Source: Rhabdophis nuchalis
Taxonomy: Eukaryota > Chordata > Lepidosauria > Squamata > Natricidae
NCBI GenBank assembly: GCA_039707465.1
Contig: CM077658.1
Span: 17,521,074-17,585,073 of the forward strand
DNA length: 64,000 bases
Direction: 5' to 3'
The translations under genes and the position numbers were made by a program. The notes under the pieces are model-generated. The model was not told the DNA's origin, searched no databases, and was given only the letters and a program-made list of their open reading frames with translations. Shown here in pieces: positions 1-10,925 of this stretch (position 1 is its first letter; each line of letters begins with the position of its first letter).

Positions 1-393
1 TTAATATCAGAGAGCTGACAATTGGGAATATTACAGCGATGTGTTTCAATAGGAAGGTTGCCATAAGAAGGCATAGATAATGGAAGGAAATGATACGTTG
101 TTTTTTTTCTTCCCGTTAAACTGTTCTGGAATGAGATTGGGAAGGGTTGGGGGGAGTTAGAAAACTAACATTACTTTCTGCAGGAACATCAGTAGAATTT
201 GAAGTCCCCTCTATTATTTCACGTGTATTTACATCGGCTGGGAAGGATGATTCACAGACCTGGAGCCAGTTACCCTCAACATGGGGAATGACACTAAGTT
301 ATATTTTCTTTCCTAAAAACACAGGGTTAGATATGCAATATCTAGGACTTCTCTATCACCAGGCTGGAATTGATTGGATATATGAAAAAATGT
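1..393. other. Unique AT-rich sequence
   Basis: No repeat family or coding exon recognised. An open frame of 94 codons runs through it and into the adjacent SINE, so it is not a credible gene. Confidence 0.4.
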
Positions 394-612
394 GGGACGC
401 AGTGGCTCAATGGCTGAGGCTAAGGTGCTGAGCTTGTCAAATCAGAAAGGTTGGCAGTTTGGCGGTTTGAATCCCTAGCGCCGCGTAACAGAGTGATCTC
501 CCGTTACTCGTCCCAGCTTCTGCCAATCTAGCAGTTCGAAAGCACATAAAAAATACAAGTAGAAAAATAGGAACCATCTTTGGTGGGAAAGTAAAAGCCT
601 TCCGTGTGCCTT
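394..612 (+). mobile_element. Sauria-type tRNA-derived SINE, 3' truncated
   Basis: The tRNA-like head (CAGTGGCTCAATGGCT, then the B-box-like GGTTTGAATCCC) is followed by the SINE body (CCCAGCTTCTGCCAA, AGTAGAAAAATAGGAACC, TTTGGTGGGAAAG). It stops before the Bov-B-like tail and abuts a CR1 fragment. The same body recurs about nine times in the window in both orientations. Confidence 0.85.
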
Positions 613-652
613 CTGATATTGTCCCCTGTTATCATGTCACCCCTAGTCCTTC
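613..652 (-). mobile_element. CR1 LINE fragment, proximal part
   Basis: Minus-strand CR1 ORF2 C-terminal sequence (TATCATGTCACCCCTAGTCC and following). It is colinear with 1030-1243 once the intervening SINE is removed. Confidence 0.8.
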
Positions 653-663
653 TTTTCATTAAA

Positions 664-1018
664 ATAGGTAAAGGTAAAGGTTCCCCTTGCACATATGTGC
701 TAGTCATTACCAACTCTAGGGGGCGTGCTCATCTCCATTTTAAAGCCGAAGAGCCAGCAGTGTCCGAAGACATCTCCATGGTCATATGTCCAGCATGACT
801 AAATGCCAAAGGCACATGGAAGGCTGTTTCCTTCCCACCAAAGTGGTCCCTATTTTTCTACTTGCATCTTTACATGCTTTGGAACTGCTAGGTTGGCAGA
901 AGCTGGGACAAGGAACGGGAGCTCACTGTGTTATATGGTGCTTGGGATTCCAACTGCCGAACTGCCAACCTTCTGATCGACGAGCTCAGTGTCTTAGCCA
1001 CTGAGTAGCCACGTCCCT
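664..1018 (-). mobile_element. Full-length Sauria-type SINE inside CR1
   Basis: Complete minus-strand copy. It starts on the plus strand with the tail repeat GGTAAAGGTAAAGG and Bov-B-like 3' sequence, runs through the body, and ends with the tRNA-like head (GTCTTAGCCACTGAG). It is flanked by an identical 11-bp direct repeat, TTTTCATTAAA (653-663 and 1019-1029), taken as the target-site duplication made by LINE-mediated priming. The tail points to a Bov-B-type partner LINE, which is established for Sauria SINEs. Confidence 0.9.
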
Positions 1019-1029
1019 TTTTCATTAAA

Positions 1030-1243
1030 TAAACATACCCAATTCCAGCAACCATTCTTTATATGTTTTAGCCTTCAGTCACTTAATCATCTTTGTTGCT
1101 CTTCTCTGCACATTTTCTAGAGTCTCAACATCTTTTTTACATCATTGCAACCAAAATTGGATGTGGAATTGCTAGTGTGGCCTTACCAAAGCAATATGAA
1201 GTGGTATTAACTCTTCATATGATCTTGATTCTATCCCTCTGTT
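1030..1243 (-). mobile_element. CR1 LINE fragment, distal part
   Basis: Continues the CR1 copy interrupted by the SINE. Minus-strand translation resembles the CR1 ORF2 C-terminus found intact at 46204-47040, including the stretches that read there as TLERVQRRATK and [21 protein letters not shown], but it is degraded by stops and substitutions. Confidence 0.75.
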
Positions 1244-2142
1244 AAGGCTGGCTAGGAAGGAGGCTGAATCTTTTTTTTTTTTCATTCTCATCTTTCACCC
1301 TCCTCCTGATCATTCCTTTTTTGACCTCATTACGACTTCTTCAGTCCCCAATTACTGTAAGCATTTCCAAGAGGATCATAATTCTAGGGAGGAGGAGAGA
1401 AAAACAGCAGGAGCTGATGAACTCTTAAGAGAGAGGAAAAAAAAGATCTTGTTATTCAAATGTGCTTAGTAATAAAAATAACAAGCCCCCCCAAAAAAAT
1501 TATAGATAATGCGTAATATTTAGAAAGAGCTATTTTAAAATAGAAATCTGACATTCTCAGCATGGGGAGCAGCCACAATTTAATTCTCTCTTCCATTTGA
1601 ACAAAACAAAAATGAAGAAGGAAGAGATGTTGGATCTGGTCGTTTCTGAGCAAACTATGTTGACCTCTAGCAAAACAAGAGAATATATTTTTGTAAATAC
1701 AATTTTCTTAGGGAAATAAGGAAGACTATTCTTCTAATGGTGCTGCTTTTATCATGCTAAACATTCTGAGGAGATGAATACAGATTTTACCCTAATTTCC
1801 CTGGTCCAGAGATTGTAAACTATAGCTAGAATTAAGGTCTAAGTTAACTAAGGTAAGCTAACTTAGAAGTCAAGCTGAGGCTATAAGAAACTTAAACTTC
1901 CAGTGCTCAGAACTTTTTCATCTCTGTTTCAGTGGAGTTATATATATATATTTATATTCTAGTGGAACAAGAGAAGTAGTATCCTAAATCTTTCCCCAAA
2001 GTCATGGTTTTTAGACAAAACTCTGCATTCCAGGCACAGACTATTCTAGGAGAACCCAGAATGTTCCGTATCCGATACATTTTTTCCATATCTGTCATGC
2101 AGAGTTCGGCTTATCCCTGGAACAAACCAATCCTTGAATTGA
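1244..2142. other. Unique AT-rich sequence
   Basis: No recognisable element or exon. It contains short homopolymer A/T runs and a small TA repeat near 1940. Confidence 0.35.
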
Positions 2143-2215
2143 ATGTTTCTCAACCTCAGCAAGGTTAAGATGCATGGACATCAACTCCCAGAATTCCCCA
2201 GCCAGCCATGTTGAT
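2143..2215. mobile_element. Partial hAT-type MITE, one arm
   Basis: Contains GTTTCTCAACCTCAGCAAGG followed by CATCAACTCCCAGAATTCC and CCAGCCAGC. This matches one arm of the palindromic MITE family seen complete at 25072-25211 and 60644-60781. The second arm is missing. Confidence 0.6.
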
Positions 2216-2302
2216 ATGCATCTATGGATACAGAATGTTACAAAACATGCAGAATATATCTTCAGGGTACTCACCCCGCTAGGAACCAAATGTAGTCATG
2301 TG

Positions 2303-2542
2303 AGCCACAGTGGCTCAATGGAGTGCAGTACTGCAGGCTATTTCTGCTGCCTGCCGGCTGCCTGCAATTTGACAGTTCAAATCTCACCAGGCTCAAGGTT
2401 GACTCAGCCTTCCATCCTTCTGAGATGGGTAAAATGAGGACCCAAAATTGTTGGGGAAAATAGGCTGACTCTGTAAACCGCTGAGAGGACTGTACAACAC
2501 TGTGAAGGAGTATATAAGTCTAAGGGCTATTGCTATTGCTAT
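2303..2542 (+). mobile_element. tRNA-derived SINE, family 2
   Basis: The head reads CAGTGGCTCAATGGAGTGC, then the B-box-like CAGTTCAAATCTC. The body has TCAGCCTTCCATCCTTCTGA and AAAATGAGGACCCA, and the tail ends with repeated GCTATT units. It is a different family from the Sauria type and shares its body with copies at 2861, 43410 (minus) and 56304. Confidence 0.8.
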
Positions 2543-2860
2543 ATCTGATCCTTCCCATCTCTACCCCTGATTTTAATAATGTCTCCTACTCTGGATAATG
2601 TAGAAGCCCGTTCTGCAAAACAAATAATTAGGTAAATGTGTTAAAAGGAACCTCTTATCACATCAACAGCTATGCCAGATTGCAGCAAGCATTCGCCTTG
2701 AAAAATACAGAATAAAGCCAGCGTGACTAGATTATTTCACACTGACAACAAGGGATGCTCTTCTGCTGATTGGGATTTATATCTTCTCTCTGAATAGCCG
2801 AGGCAATAATTCAGTGAGAAGCTTTGATGGAAGTGATGCTGAAAGGGAAGCATAAATAAG
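2543..2860. other. Unique spacer between two family-2 SINEs
   Basis: No repeat or exon recognised. Confidence 0.35.
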
Positions 2861-3100
2861 AGCTCTGGTGACGCAGTGGTAAGAGTGCAGTACTGCAGGT
2901 TATTTCTGCGGGCTGCCTGCTGCCTGTAATTTGACAGTTCAAATCCCACCAGGCTCAAGGTTCACTCAGCTTTCCATCCTTCCAAGGTGGGTAAAATGAG
3001 GACCCATATTGTTGGGGGAAATAGGCTGACTCTTTAAACTGCTTAGAGAGGACTGTAAAAGCACTATGAAGCAGTATATAGGTCTAAATGTTATTGTTAT
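2861..3100 (+). mobile_element. tRNA-derived SINE, family 2
   Basis: Same orientation and architecture as the copy at 2303: head GACGCAGTGGTAAGAGTGC, B-box-like CAGTTCAAATCCC, and the tail pattern TATATAGGTCTAAATGTTAT. The two copies lie 318 bp apart but have separate flanks, so they look like independent insertions rather than a tandem duplication. Confidence 0.8.
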
Positions 3101-3239
3101 AATATAATGGATGGCTTTGCCCATAGAAGAGATTTAACTAAGGGCTAAAATATATACTTTGCACCCAAAAGCATCTGGGACTGATCTACAGTATTATTTT
3201 TATAAACAATTCAAGGGTGCAAACATACCTAATTTTCCT

Positions 3240-3660
3240 TCCTCTTCCTATTTTCCCCACAACAATAACCCTGTGAGGTGAGTAGGGTTGAGAGTGACTG
3301 ACTCAAGATCACCCAGGCAATTTTCATGCCTAAAGCGGGATTAGAGCTCACCGTCTCCTGGTGATTGGCCCAAACTCACCCAGTTGGCTTTCATGCCTAA
3401 AGTGGGATTTGAACTCTCAGTCTCCTGGTGATTGGCCCAAAGTCAACCATCCAGCTTTCATGTCTAAGGTGGGACTAGAACTTACAGTATCTTTGTGACT
3501 GGCCCAAAGTCATCTAGTTGGCTTTCATGCCTAAGGTGAGACTAGAATTCTCAGTCTCCTGGTGATTGGCCCAAAGTCACCAGCTGGCTTTCTTGCCTAA
3601 ATTGGGACTAGAACTCACTGTCTCCTGGCTTCTAGTCCAGCCTCTTTAACACTACACCAA
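3240..3660 (+). repeat. MIR-like SINE with 67-bp tandem expansion
   Basis: The left end (CACAACAATAACCCTGTGAG) and right end (TTTAACACTACACCAAATTG) read like a CORE/MIR-type SINE. Between them the core motif GTGATTGGCCCAAAGTCA, then GGCTTTCATGCCTAA, then GGGACTAGAACTC recurs. The end of the TTGG motif falls at 3301, 3368, 3435, 3502 and 3569, exactly 67 bp apart each time, with a last partial unit near 3635. Units differ by point changes. Confidence 0.8.
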
Positions 3661-3984
3661 ATTGTATCAAATAGCAAATAGTCTTCTCCCATAGACCAGC
3701 ATAGCTATGTTTGACTTCTTTATTTATTTAGTTGTATTTTATTTTCTCTCCAATCACCATAATAATGTGGTCCTCTAGGCTAAGATTGCACACCCTTTCA
3801 AACATCAGTGAAAGGGTTTTTAAAATGGCAAGAACTAACACAGATGAAAATGCAGAGAGGGTAAAAGCTATATGTGGACAACTGAACGTCAAAGAGAACA
3901 AACTGGTTCAGTCAAGAAAGACAGTTTGTCACATGCTATGAGAAGAACATGTCTACAGAGATTCTCAGCCAACCAGATCATGGT
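3661..3984. other. Unique sequence
   Basis: No repeat family recognised. Short overlapping open frames (68-100 codons) run here and into the next element without any recognisable domain. Confidence 0.3.
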
Positions 3985-4075
3985 TGTCCCAAAAATACTT
4001 TTTTTCAAGAGGCAACTAGACTTTCTGGTTTTTCTTTTGAAGACTTCTCATCCAAGAAGCTTCTTCAGCTCAAGA
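3985..4075 (-). mobile_element. Penelope-like terminal fragment (tentative)
   Basis: On the plus strand GAGGCAACTAGACTTTCTGG precedes TTCTCATCCAAGAAGCTTC and TTCAGCTC. The minus strand gives CUGAAGA followed by a GCTTCT/AGAA hairpin. The stretch that would hold GAAAC is deleted compared with the copy at 49235. Assignment to Penelope-like elements is from memory of the motif and is uncertain. Confidence 0.4.
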
Positions 4076-5054
4076 TGAACAGTGTAGGCACCAGGCAATC
4101 ATCCCTGGGGACAGTATTACATAAAAGGAGTCACATCAACCAAAGAACCTTCTTCTTACAGTCTTACACTCAGCTTTACGTGAGGAAGACTTCAGGGAAG
4201 ACTTCTAAGCATGACCAGAATAATTGCTTGGGTATGCAAAGACGAGACTAATGAAATTAGGAATACTTGATTTTGGCTTGGGAAAAAACCATCAGAGGTC
4301 ACACTCCAATAAAACCAAACCAGAAGAAACTCGAGTTTCCTTCTTATAATTCTATGGAGTTTAGAGCCAAGACCAAGATATGATATTATGTCCAGTGGTT
4401 TCCATGTAAATTATCCATATCTCCAAAATTTCTTACTCCTTTTAGGCATTTCACACCATGCATTCAGTCTAGGGTGTGGTTGTGATGTATATCTATAATT
4501 ACAGGTATAATGAAAAGGGGCACTGGAAATCAATCAGTGCTGTCTCCCATACAAAATACTTGGATTATTATGCAAAGATGCAGTCACTGAGGCAAGAGAG
4601 ATTGCAGTAAATAAGGACATAGAAATCATTAGGGTAAGATAGTGTTTCAAAGAATAGATTATACCAGGCTCCCCTGCTGAACTTCATTACAGAGATAATC
4701 AGTTCCTATTGGGCAATCCTGATGTAGGTAAAACTGAAGGATAATGAGATTCCTTCCAGGAAAAAAAGAGATATGAAATTCGATGCATACAGTTTTAAAA
4801 GTGCATAAAACTGGGGCAAACATATGCTTGGTATGGTTCCCAGAGACTAGGTCTTCCAAATCAGGACCAAAGTAGCAAGCATGAAGCAAATTAAGGTCCA
4901 ATTTGGTAATTCCAGAGATGTCCTCTTCCACTTCTTATTATTCTGGAGCTCCAGCAACCTCTAACACAAAGCTAACCTAGAAGAGCAAGTTCTTTTCAAA
5001 GACTGTTGCATTGGGAAACCAAGAGTAAAATTCAAAGGACGAAAAAACAGGGAA
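4076..5054. other. Unique sequence
   Basis: No identifiable exon. The minus-strand frame at 4659-4931 (90 codons) has no recognisable domain and no neighbours that support it. Confidence 0.3.
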
Positions 5055-5240
5055 AGCTCAAGGATAGTCAAACTGCAGAAAAAAACAATTCCTGCCAACC
5101 TGCCTTCCATCGAGGTACACTCCTGTACATTGCATGAGTTCAGAAAGAGGGCCGTGAAAATATCTACAGACCCCTCGCATCCTGGGCATAAACTGTTTCA
5201 ATTCCTACCCTCAAAGCAGCTGCATTCAAAGCATTTCATC
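5055..5240 (+). mobile_element. LINE ORF2 C-terminal fragment (L2/L3 type)
   Basis: The nucleotide order matches the better preserved copy at 25565: TAGTCAAACTGCAG, CCTTCCATCGAGG, GAAAATATCTACAGACCCCT and CATCCTGGGCATAAACTG. It is broken by stops, so only a decayed tail of the reverse-transcriptase ORF remains. Confidence 0.65.
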
Positions 5241-5375
5241 TCCACCACTCTTATCAATTCAAATATAGAGAAAAGATGTAAAAAAAAGTACCCTCCCCAA
5301 AACTACATTTCCTTGGGGATGATGCACTGGGAGTTGTTAGGCTGGCTCAGGATATTCGCTTGCCAAAATGGCCAA

Positions 5376-5421
5376 ATAGCAGAGTTGAAAGGGACCATGG
5401 TGGTCTTCTAGTCCAGGTCTT
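5376..5421 (-). mobile_element. CR1 3' tail fragment
   Basis: AATAGCAGAGTTGAAAGGGA followed by TCTTCTAGTCCAG is the reverse complement of the CR1 3' untranslated end seen in full at 46133. Confidence 0.65.
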
Positions 5422-6160
5422 CTAGTCTTCTGAGGTTGAAATCATTCACTCCATAGTCCATTCGTCTTTCCCACAAGCATGTGCTTTATTCACCTCCCTG
5501 TTTATTCCGTTCTCTCTGGTTGAATTCACCAAGGCAAGGCACTTCCAAAACCTGGATCCTTTCTGAAGGTTTTGGCAGCTGAAGCCAACAGGGGAAAACA
5601 CTAAGCAATGTTCATTTAACAGGCTAGTTGGAAAAGAACAGTGTTAGTACCTTCCATTGGCAAAACTGCAGCCTCTGAGGGGTATCCTGTAAATGATGCA
5701 GGTGATCTATTGATAGAGACACTTAAACAAATTATATTAGCTGGGGAATCAACCACAGAAGAATATAATACTAGCCTTTGGGCTGTGCTGAAGGCAGCCA
5801 GAACTGGCAATCAAAAACACAGCAGGTCAAAAATGTGTGGTTACGGCTGTTACGGCTATTTGTGTGGGAAGTGTTACTTTCGTGGAACGGATAAGAAAGT
5901 CATACCATTGACCATGCTAAATTATAATCCATACCATAAACCACTCGTAGAAATTTTAACCAGCCTCCAGTCTCTAAAGGGGCTTTGGTGAAGAAAACAA
6001 GGACTATGGATTGATGTCAAGAGCTAATTAATTCATTAAATTGATATGCTCCCCAACTCAAAGCAACTCTGGCCAGTTTGGATTTACCTGATAGAAACAT
6101 TCGAACAATGTTGCTACCACTACGAAGACCCGCCAATATTGAAACAATTGGTTTAGAAGA
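5422..6160. other. Unique sequence with an orphan open frame at 5641-5991
   Basis: The plus-strand frame of 116 codons contains the cysteine-rich stretch MCGYGCYGYLCGKCYF. I recognise no family, and there is no visible promoter, Kozak context or splice structure. A chance frame or a decayed retroelement fragment is more likely than a gene. Confidence 0.3.
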
Positions 6161-6510
6161 AAGCGGTGGCTCACTGGCTAAGAGCTGAGCTTGTCAACTG
6201 GAAAGGACAGCAGTTTCGGTGGTTCGAATCCCTAGCACCCTGTAACAGAGTGAGCTCCCGTTACTTGTCCCAGCTTCTGCCAACCTAGCAGTTTGAAAGC
6301 ACATTAAAAATGCAAATAGAAAAATAGGAACCACCTTTGGTGGGAAGGTAAATCGTTCTGTGCGCCTTCAGCATTTAGTCATGCTGGCCACATGACCATG
6401 GAGAACATCTTCGGACTGTGCTGGCTCTTTGGCTTTGAAACAGAGATGAGCACTGCCCCCTAGAGTTGGGAACAACAGCCCCATATGTGTGAGGGGAACC
6501 TTTACCTTTC
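6161..6510 (+). mobile_element. Near full-length Sauria-type SINE
   Basis: Head GCGGTGGCTCACTGGCTAAG, B-box-like GGTTCGAATCCC, body with AGAAAAATAGGAACCACC, then the Bov-B-like tail with GAGATGAGCACTGCCCCC and the terminal GGGGAACCTTTACCTTT. No confident target duplication was found. Confidence 0.85.
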
Positions 6511-7376
6511 TCCTAATGTTCAAGAAGGTAGTCAACCAGTGGAATGCTTGCCTAATCAATAAGTTAAGTGTAAATCAAGGAAGCATTGTTGGGAAGCTAG
6601 CTTGTTTCTGAACATTGATCAATAGTTTAACAATTCCAGGGAAAAAGTCATCAAAGTGCTATTTTTGCAAATGAATCAATGCAGGATAAATCTACTGTAA
6701 AGGGAGAGGAGAACCATGATCAAAGAGGAAAAGCATTACATGATTGACACCTACACACTGAGACAATTTATGTTCACACCAGATGCTTTTCCAAAGCTAT
6801 AAATCCAACTTTGAAAGCATGAAAGTCCTGAGCTGGAAGTATTTACTATGTGGAGCTCCCCCAGTCAAACTACTCATTGACACAGACCACAACATAATTA
6901 ATAGACTTATCAGTTGGGTTTGCCTACCAGGGTTTGTTTTATTCATTGAGCAAATCGTACCGGTCAGGTTCAGCCTAACCAGGAGACCCGGAGTTCTAGT
7001 CCTTAGCCCTTAGGCATAAAAACTCTTTGGATGGCTTTGGACCAACCAAACTCACTTGAAGCGGTAGAAACACGATCACCACTTTGAGATATATATTAAA
7101 ACTATCTGGATACCCGTGCTTCGCTACAAAACTATGTGATCGGGCCACCAGCACCCCTGGCTTTTTGGAATGTGAGGCAACTGGCAGTTGGAACAGAGTT
7201 TTTTCCAGGTGGGGAGGAGGAGTAGAATGTCTAAACTCCCAGCCCGCAGGCTGGATGATTCACACACTGGCCACGCCAACTCCCACTGCCTTGAGTTCAG
7301 AAGCAGTTCCATAGGTGGAAGGCGTACACATTTTGGTGAGATACCGACATTTAGTACTGTAAGGAGCCCCAGAAAT
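6511..7376. other. Mostly unique sequence
   Basis: No exon recognised. The stretch near 7100 (CTGGATACCCGTGCTTCGCT) may be repeat-derived, but I cannot assign a family. Confidence 0.3.
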
Positions 7377-7432
7377 ATACATACATACATACATACATAC
7401 ATACATACATACATACATACATACATACATAC
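7377..7432. repeat. (CATA)n microsatellite
   Basis: About 14 uninterrupted CATA units. Both strands stay open through it, which creates spurious frames at 7124-7702 and 7188-7520. Confidence 0.95.
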
Positions 7433-7440
7433 TGTATGGG

Positions 7441-7740
7441 CATGGTCAGCCAGGGGTAGCATTTGGGGGTTCACTGAACTGGATGTTATCCTAACTAGAG
7501 GATCGCCCGAACCCATGTGAACCAGGGGTGGATTCCAGCCAGCAATACTGCCAGTTCGCTCATGTGCGCAACTGAAAAACAAGATTGTGGCGCTGGTGCC
7601 ACTGACCAGGGAAGTGGTTCGGGGGCATGGCAGGACTGGGTCACTGCTGGCTGCAGCAACCCAAGCCACCAAACCACTACTGGTTCGGCTGAACCGGTCC
7701 AAAGCAGTAGGAACCCACCACTGGTGCTAACCTCCAGCAA
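7441..7740 (+). mobile_element. GC-rich non-autonomous DNA element (hAT-like, tentative)
   Basis: A composite of two pieces of a family recurring in the window. The second piece, from about 7528, begins CAGGGGTGGATTCCAGCC and ends AGGAACCCACCACTGG, giving imperfect inverted ends. Internal motifs include TGGTTCGGCTGAACCGGTCC. The hAT assignment rests on end sequence only. Confidence 0.5.
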
Positions 7741-8379
7741 CCCACGCCTGGTTGTGCGCTATGGATGAATAGGAGAGAAAAGAGAGCAATGCAGGGACTA
7801 TATAAAAAGTATAGAAAGTATAAAGCAGCAGCATGAAGAATAATGCATTGGTTGTAGATACATCAACCCATGAATAAGACCACACAAAGCTGTTCTAATC
7901 CTATGTAAACACCGGGAGCTGGTTCTGGTCCATTGTCTCATCGCTACTGAATTTGGTATTTCAATGGTTTGCATGAGAAAAAGTTTCTCTTTTTTTCTTC
8001 GTAATTACTTAAGAGAACAGTAACTCAGTGTGTCGGAGTAGTAGTGAATTAGCAATCTGACACGTCTCACAGACAATCTGCAACTAAAGAGAGGGAGAGA
8101 TTTTTGTGATAGTTCTGAAATTAAATTAAATTCCCTGGAGTTTCAGCAAGGCTTATGTCTTTTTATCCCAGACTTTTTATTAAAAAAGCAATAGCAAAAG
8201 TGACTAAGAATACTGAAATCCATGAATGTAATTAGTCACAGAAAAAGTTGCTGAGAAAACCAGGAAAGTGTCTTATGGTGTCAAAGTGATACTGGGAAAA
8301 TCTAGGTTCAAATCCCCATTCGGCCACAGATCTCACTAGTGCTAGTTGAAAAAGAGAAGAGAAGAGAAGAAAATATTGG
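7741..8379. other. Unique sequence
   Basis: AT-rich, with no element or exon recognised. Confidence 0.35.
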
Positions 8380-8502
8380 AGTAGGATAGGATAGGATAGG
8401 ATAGGATAGGATAGGGAATAGGATAGGCTAGAATAGGATAAAGAATAGAATACGAAGGGGAGAGGAGGGGAGGGGAGGGGAGTCTAGGATAGGATAGGAT
8501 AA
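8380..8502. repeat. (GGATA)n pentanucleotide array with GGGGA block
   Basis: Repeated GGATA units from 8383, an interrupted middle, a GGGGA-rich block near 8457-8481, then further GGATA units. Confidence 0.9.
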
Positions 8503-9384
8503 GGAGAAGAATAAAAAAGAAAAGAAGCCATGATTCTAGGCAGATCAAGTCTTTGGGCAAATCTAGATCATAAAATAGAGGGGAATTTATGATCAGAGGA
8601 AGTTATATGGCTCAGCTTCATAGGAGAATGAACAACCAGTGTGAACATTTTGGGCCTAGTTTTGCACTCTCAACTGCATAAAATGCTAAACACAGCGTAG
8701 GTGACAGACCAGCATCTAGTCAACATTATAAATTTAAGCAATTTACATTCTGTAGCTCTATATTTTCCTCAATTAAGCAAAGCTGGAAAAAGATTAACAC
8801 TTTGTCAACGATGATTAATACCAGCATCTGTAAAGTGAGTGCTATATACAGTGTCAAAAGGTGTTCGTGTGCAACTAAATTTGTTTGCTAATAAAATCTT
8901 GGGAAATGCGATGCATCCCGCCTTTGGAAGGTTAATGGGCAATTCGCTTTTTAAAATGAATTTTCTCAGATCGGCTAATGACTCCAAATTTCAAGGGGAG
9001 GGAAGAGATTTTCACCTAATAACATTTTCCTTCTCTAGAATAGTTTAAGAAGCTTATTGCCAAAAAGGAGCCCTTTTTTTGTAAATACCTTTCAGGGTTG
9101 TTATAACATAAATGATGAAATCTTGCTGCATTCGCTTAACATAAAATAGGTGTAGGATAATCAGTGGCAGCACTGCGGGGTGGAGTCAAAAGAGGAACCA
9201 GTCTAGAATCTGCACACAGCCATAAATGGATTAAGTCCAATCCTCCCTTGAATTTCATTAACCTTGTCCAGTGCCAAAATAGTGCTAATCATTAATTGAG
9301 TAGATACTTGTGCATAGACATGAGTAATAATAAACAAGTTTAATTGGGATCTCATTTGTGGTCCTGATCTTTCATAGCTGACAA
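8503..9384. other. Unique sequence, CNE-like at about 8790-9060
   Basis: No repeat family seen. The 8790-9060 stretch has balanced composition and TAAT-type motifs (GATTAATACC, GCTAATGACTCC). Conservation is a guess. Confidence 0.25.
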
Positions 9385-9917
9385 CCAGTTATGAATTTGT
9401 GTGGCTCACTATTTAATAAAACCGGGCATTAATGTGATTAAGCGGATCCAGAGGTATTTCACGAGAAAAGTCCTCCATTCCTCTGCTCACAATAGAATCC
9501 CTTACACCACCAGACTTGAAATTTTGGGCTTGGACAACCTGGAACTATGCCACCTGCACTCTGACCTAAGCACAGTACACAAAATTATCTGCTACAACGT
9601 CCTACCTGCCAACGACTACTTCATCTTAAACCACAATCATACACAGGCAAAACAATAGATACAAACTCAAGGTCAACCGCTCCAAATTTGATTGCAGAAA
9701 ATACAACTTCAGCAACAGAGGGGTCAATGCCTGGAATGCTCTATCTGACTCTGTTGTTATATCCTCAAACCCCCACAGCTTCAACCTTAAACTGTCTACT
9801 GTCTCTCACCCCATTCCTAAGCGGTCCACGTGCCTACCTGTTCTACTGTCCCCATTTATTTGTATTCATTTCCTTTGTTCATGTCCATGTTCATACTTAT
9901 ACCTACTATCTTGTACA
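9385..9917 (+). mobile_element. LINE ORF2 C-terminal fragment (Jockey-superfamily type)
   Basis: The plus-strand frame at 9401-9658 contains IKRIQRYFTRKVL, NRIPYTTRLEILGL and LPANDYFILNHNHT, typical of the region after the reverse-transcriptase domain in CR1/L2-type LINEs. A frameshift follows, then NAWNALSDSVV-like sequence. The 3' end (TTCATGTCCATGTTCATACT) matches another tail at 55395-55520. It is 5' truncated and decayed. Confidence 0.7.
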
Positions 9918-9952
<35 letters not shown>

Positions 9953-9953
9953 C
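9918..9953. repeat. (GA)n microsatellite
   Basis: A GA dinucleotide tract with one AA interruption, at the junction between the LINE tail and the CR1 fragment. Confidence 0.9.
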
Positions 9954-9954
9954 T

Positions 9955-10258
9955 GACTCACTATTTGAGGGGCTGCCACAATGGGGGTCAACCTATTTTT
10001 CAAAGCACCAGAAAGCAAGAGAAGAAGGAATGGATGGAAACTAACCAAGGAGAGGAGCAACCTGGAATTGAGGAGAAACGTCGAACAGTGAGGACAATTA
10101 ACCAGTGGGACAGCTTGCCTTCAGAAGGTATGGTGCTTCATCGCTGAAGGTTTTTAAAAAGAGACTAGGCAGGCATCTGTCTGAAATAATATAGGGTCTC
10201 CTGCTTGAGCAGGGAGTTGCAGACCTCCAAGGTCCATTCCAACTCTCTTCTTCTGTTA
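9955..10258 (+). mobile_element. CR1 LINE 3' end
   Basis: Plus-strand CR1: GGGGCTGCCACAATGGGG, GGAAACTAACCAAGGAGAGG, AGGACAATTAACCAGTGGG, then the 3' untranslated motif GACCTCCAAGGTCCATTCC. Frame is broken. Confidence 0.8.
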
Positions 10259-10925
10259 AGTCTGACAGCAGCTCTCTGGAACTTCAGACAGAGTCAGAAC
10301 TTTTTAACTATGCAAATATGTGTACTCTTATCATTGGGCTGCTCTCCTTGGGAGACAAAATGTATGGGAATTATCTAAGAATGTCATCTGATTGCATATT
10401 GTATGCATCAGCTGGGTGCACAAAATTATGAGACATTTTTCCAGCAGGCATCCAAGCTAAATGTTTCTCTTTATAGAGTTGGTTTATTAAGACTACCAAG
10501 CCTAAACACTGCTCAGGGCAAAAATCCATCATATAACCCACTCAAAACAGATGCTTGTCTAGTTTTTGTTTGAATATGTCCAGCAAAGAGCGGTATAACT
10601 TTAAACAGGAAGGTCTGGTTGAAAGTGTCAGCAATTTGTCAATAATTAATGGTCAACGTACTAAGAATAATATGATTCATTTGCTTTGATTCTGGCTTAG
10701 CCTGTGATTCCAGGCATTGTAATTAACCAGGCATGATTATGGGTTAGCATTAGATACAAAGGAAGGAGATAAAATGAATGTCCATTAATCCTCTCACTTT
10801 TGTTTCTATAACAGTATTGAGAGTGGAGAATGAGCTTAAATGCAACAGTCTCCAGGCTGCTTTGGACCCAAAAACTTTCTCTGGGTTCTAACAAAGGAGA
10901 ATATTTGTAGCTCAGGGTTGACATG
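10259..10925. other. Unique sequence
   Basis: No repeat family or exon recognised. Confidence 0.35.

Noticed and set aside
394..480. tRNA-like A and B boxes in the SINE heads as real tRNA genes
   Set aside because: They do not fold as complete tRNAs and are followed by shared SINE bodies in many copies.
3290..3640. Tandem direct repeats as a CRISPR-like array
   Set aside because: Contiguous 67-bp units without spacers, derived from a SINE in a vertebrate genome.
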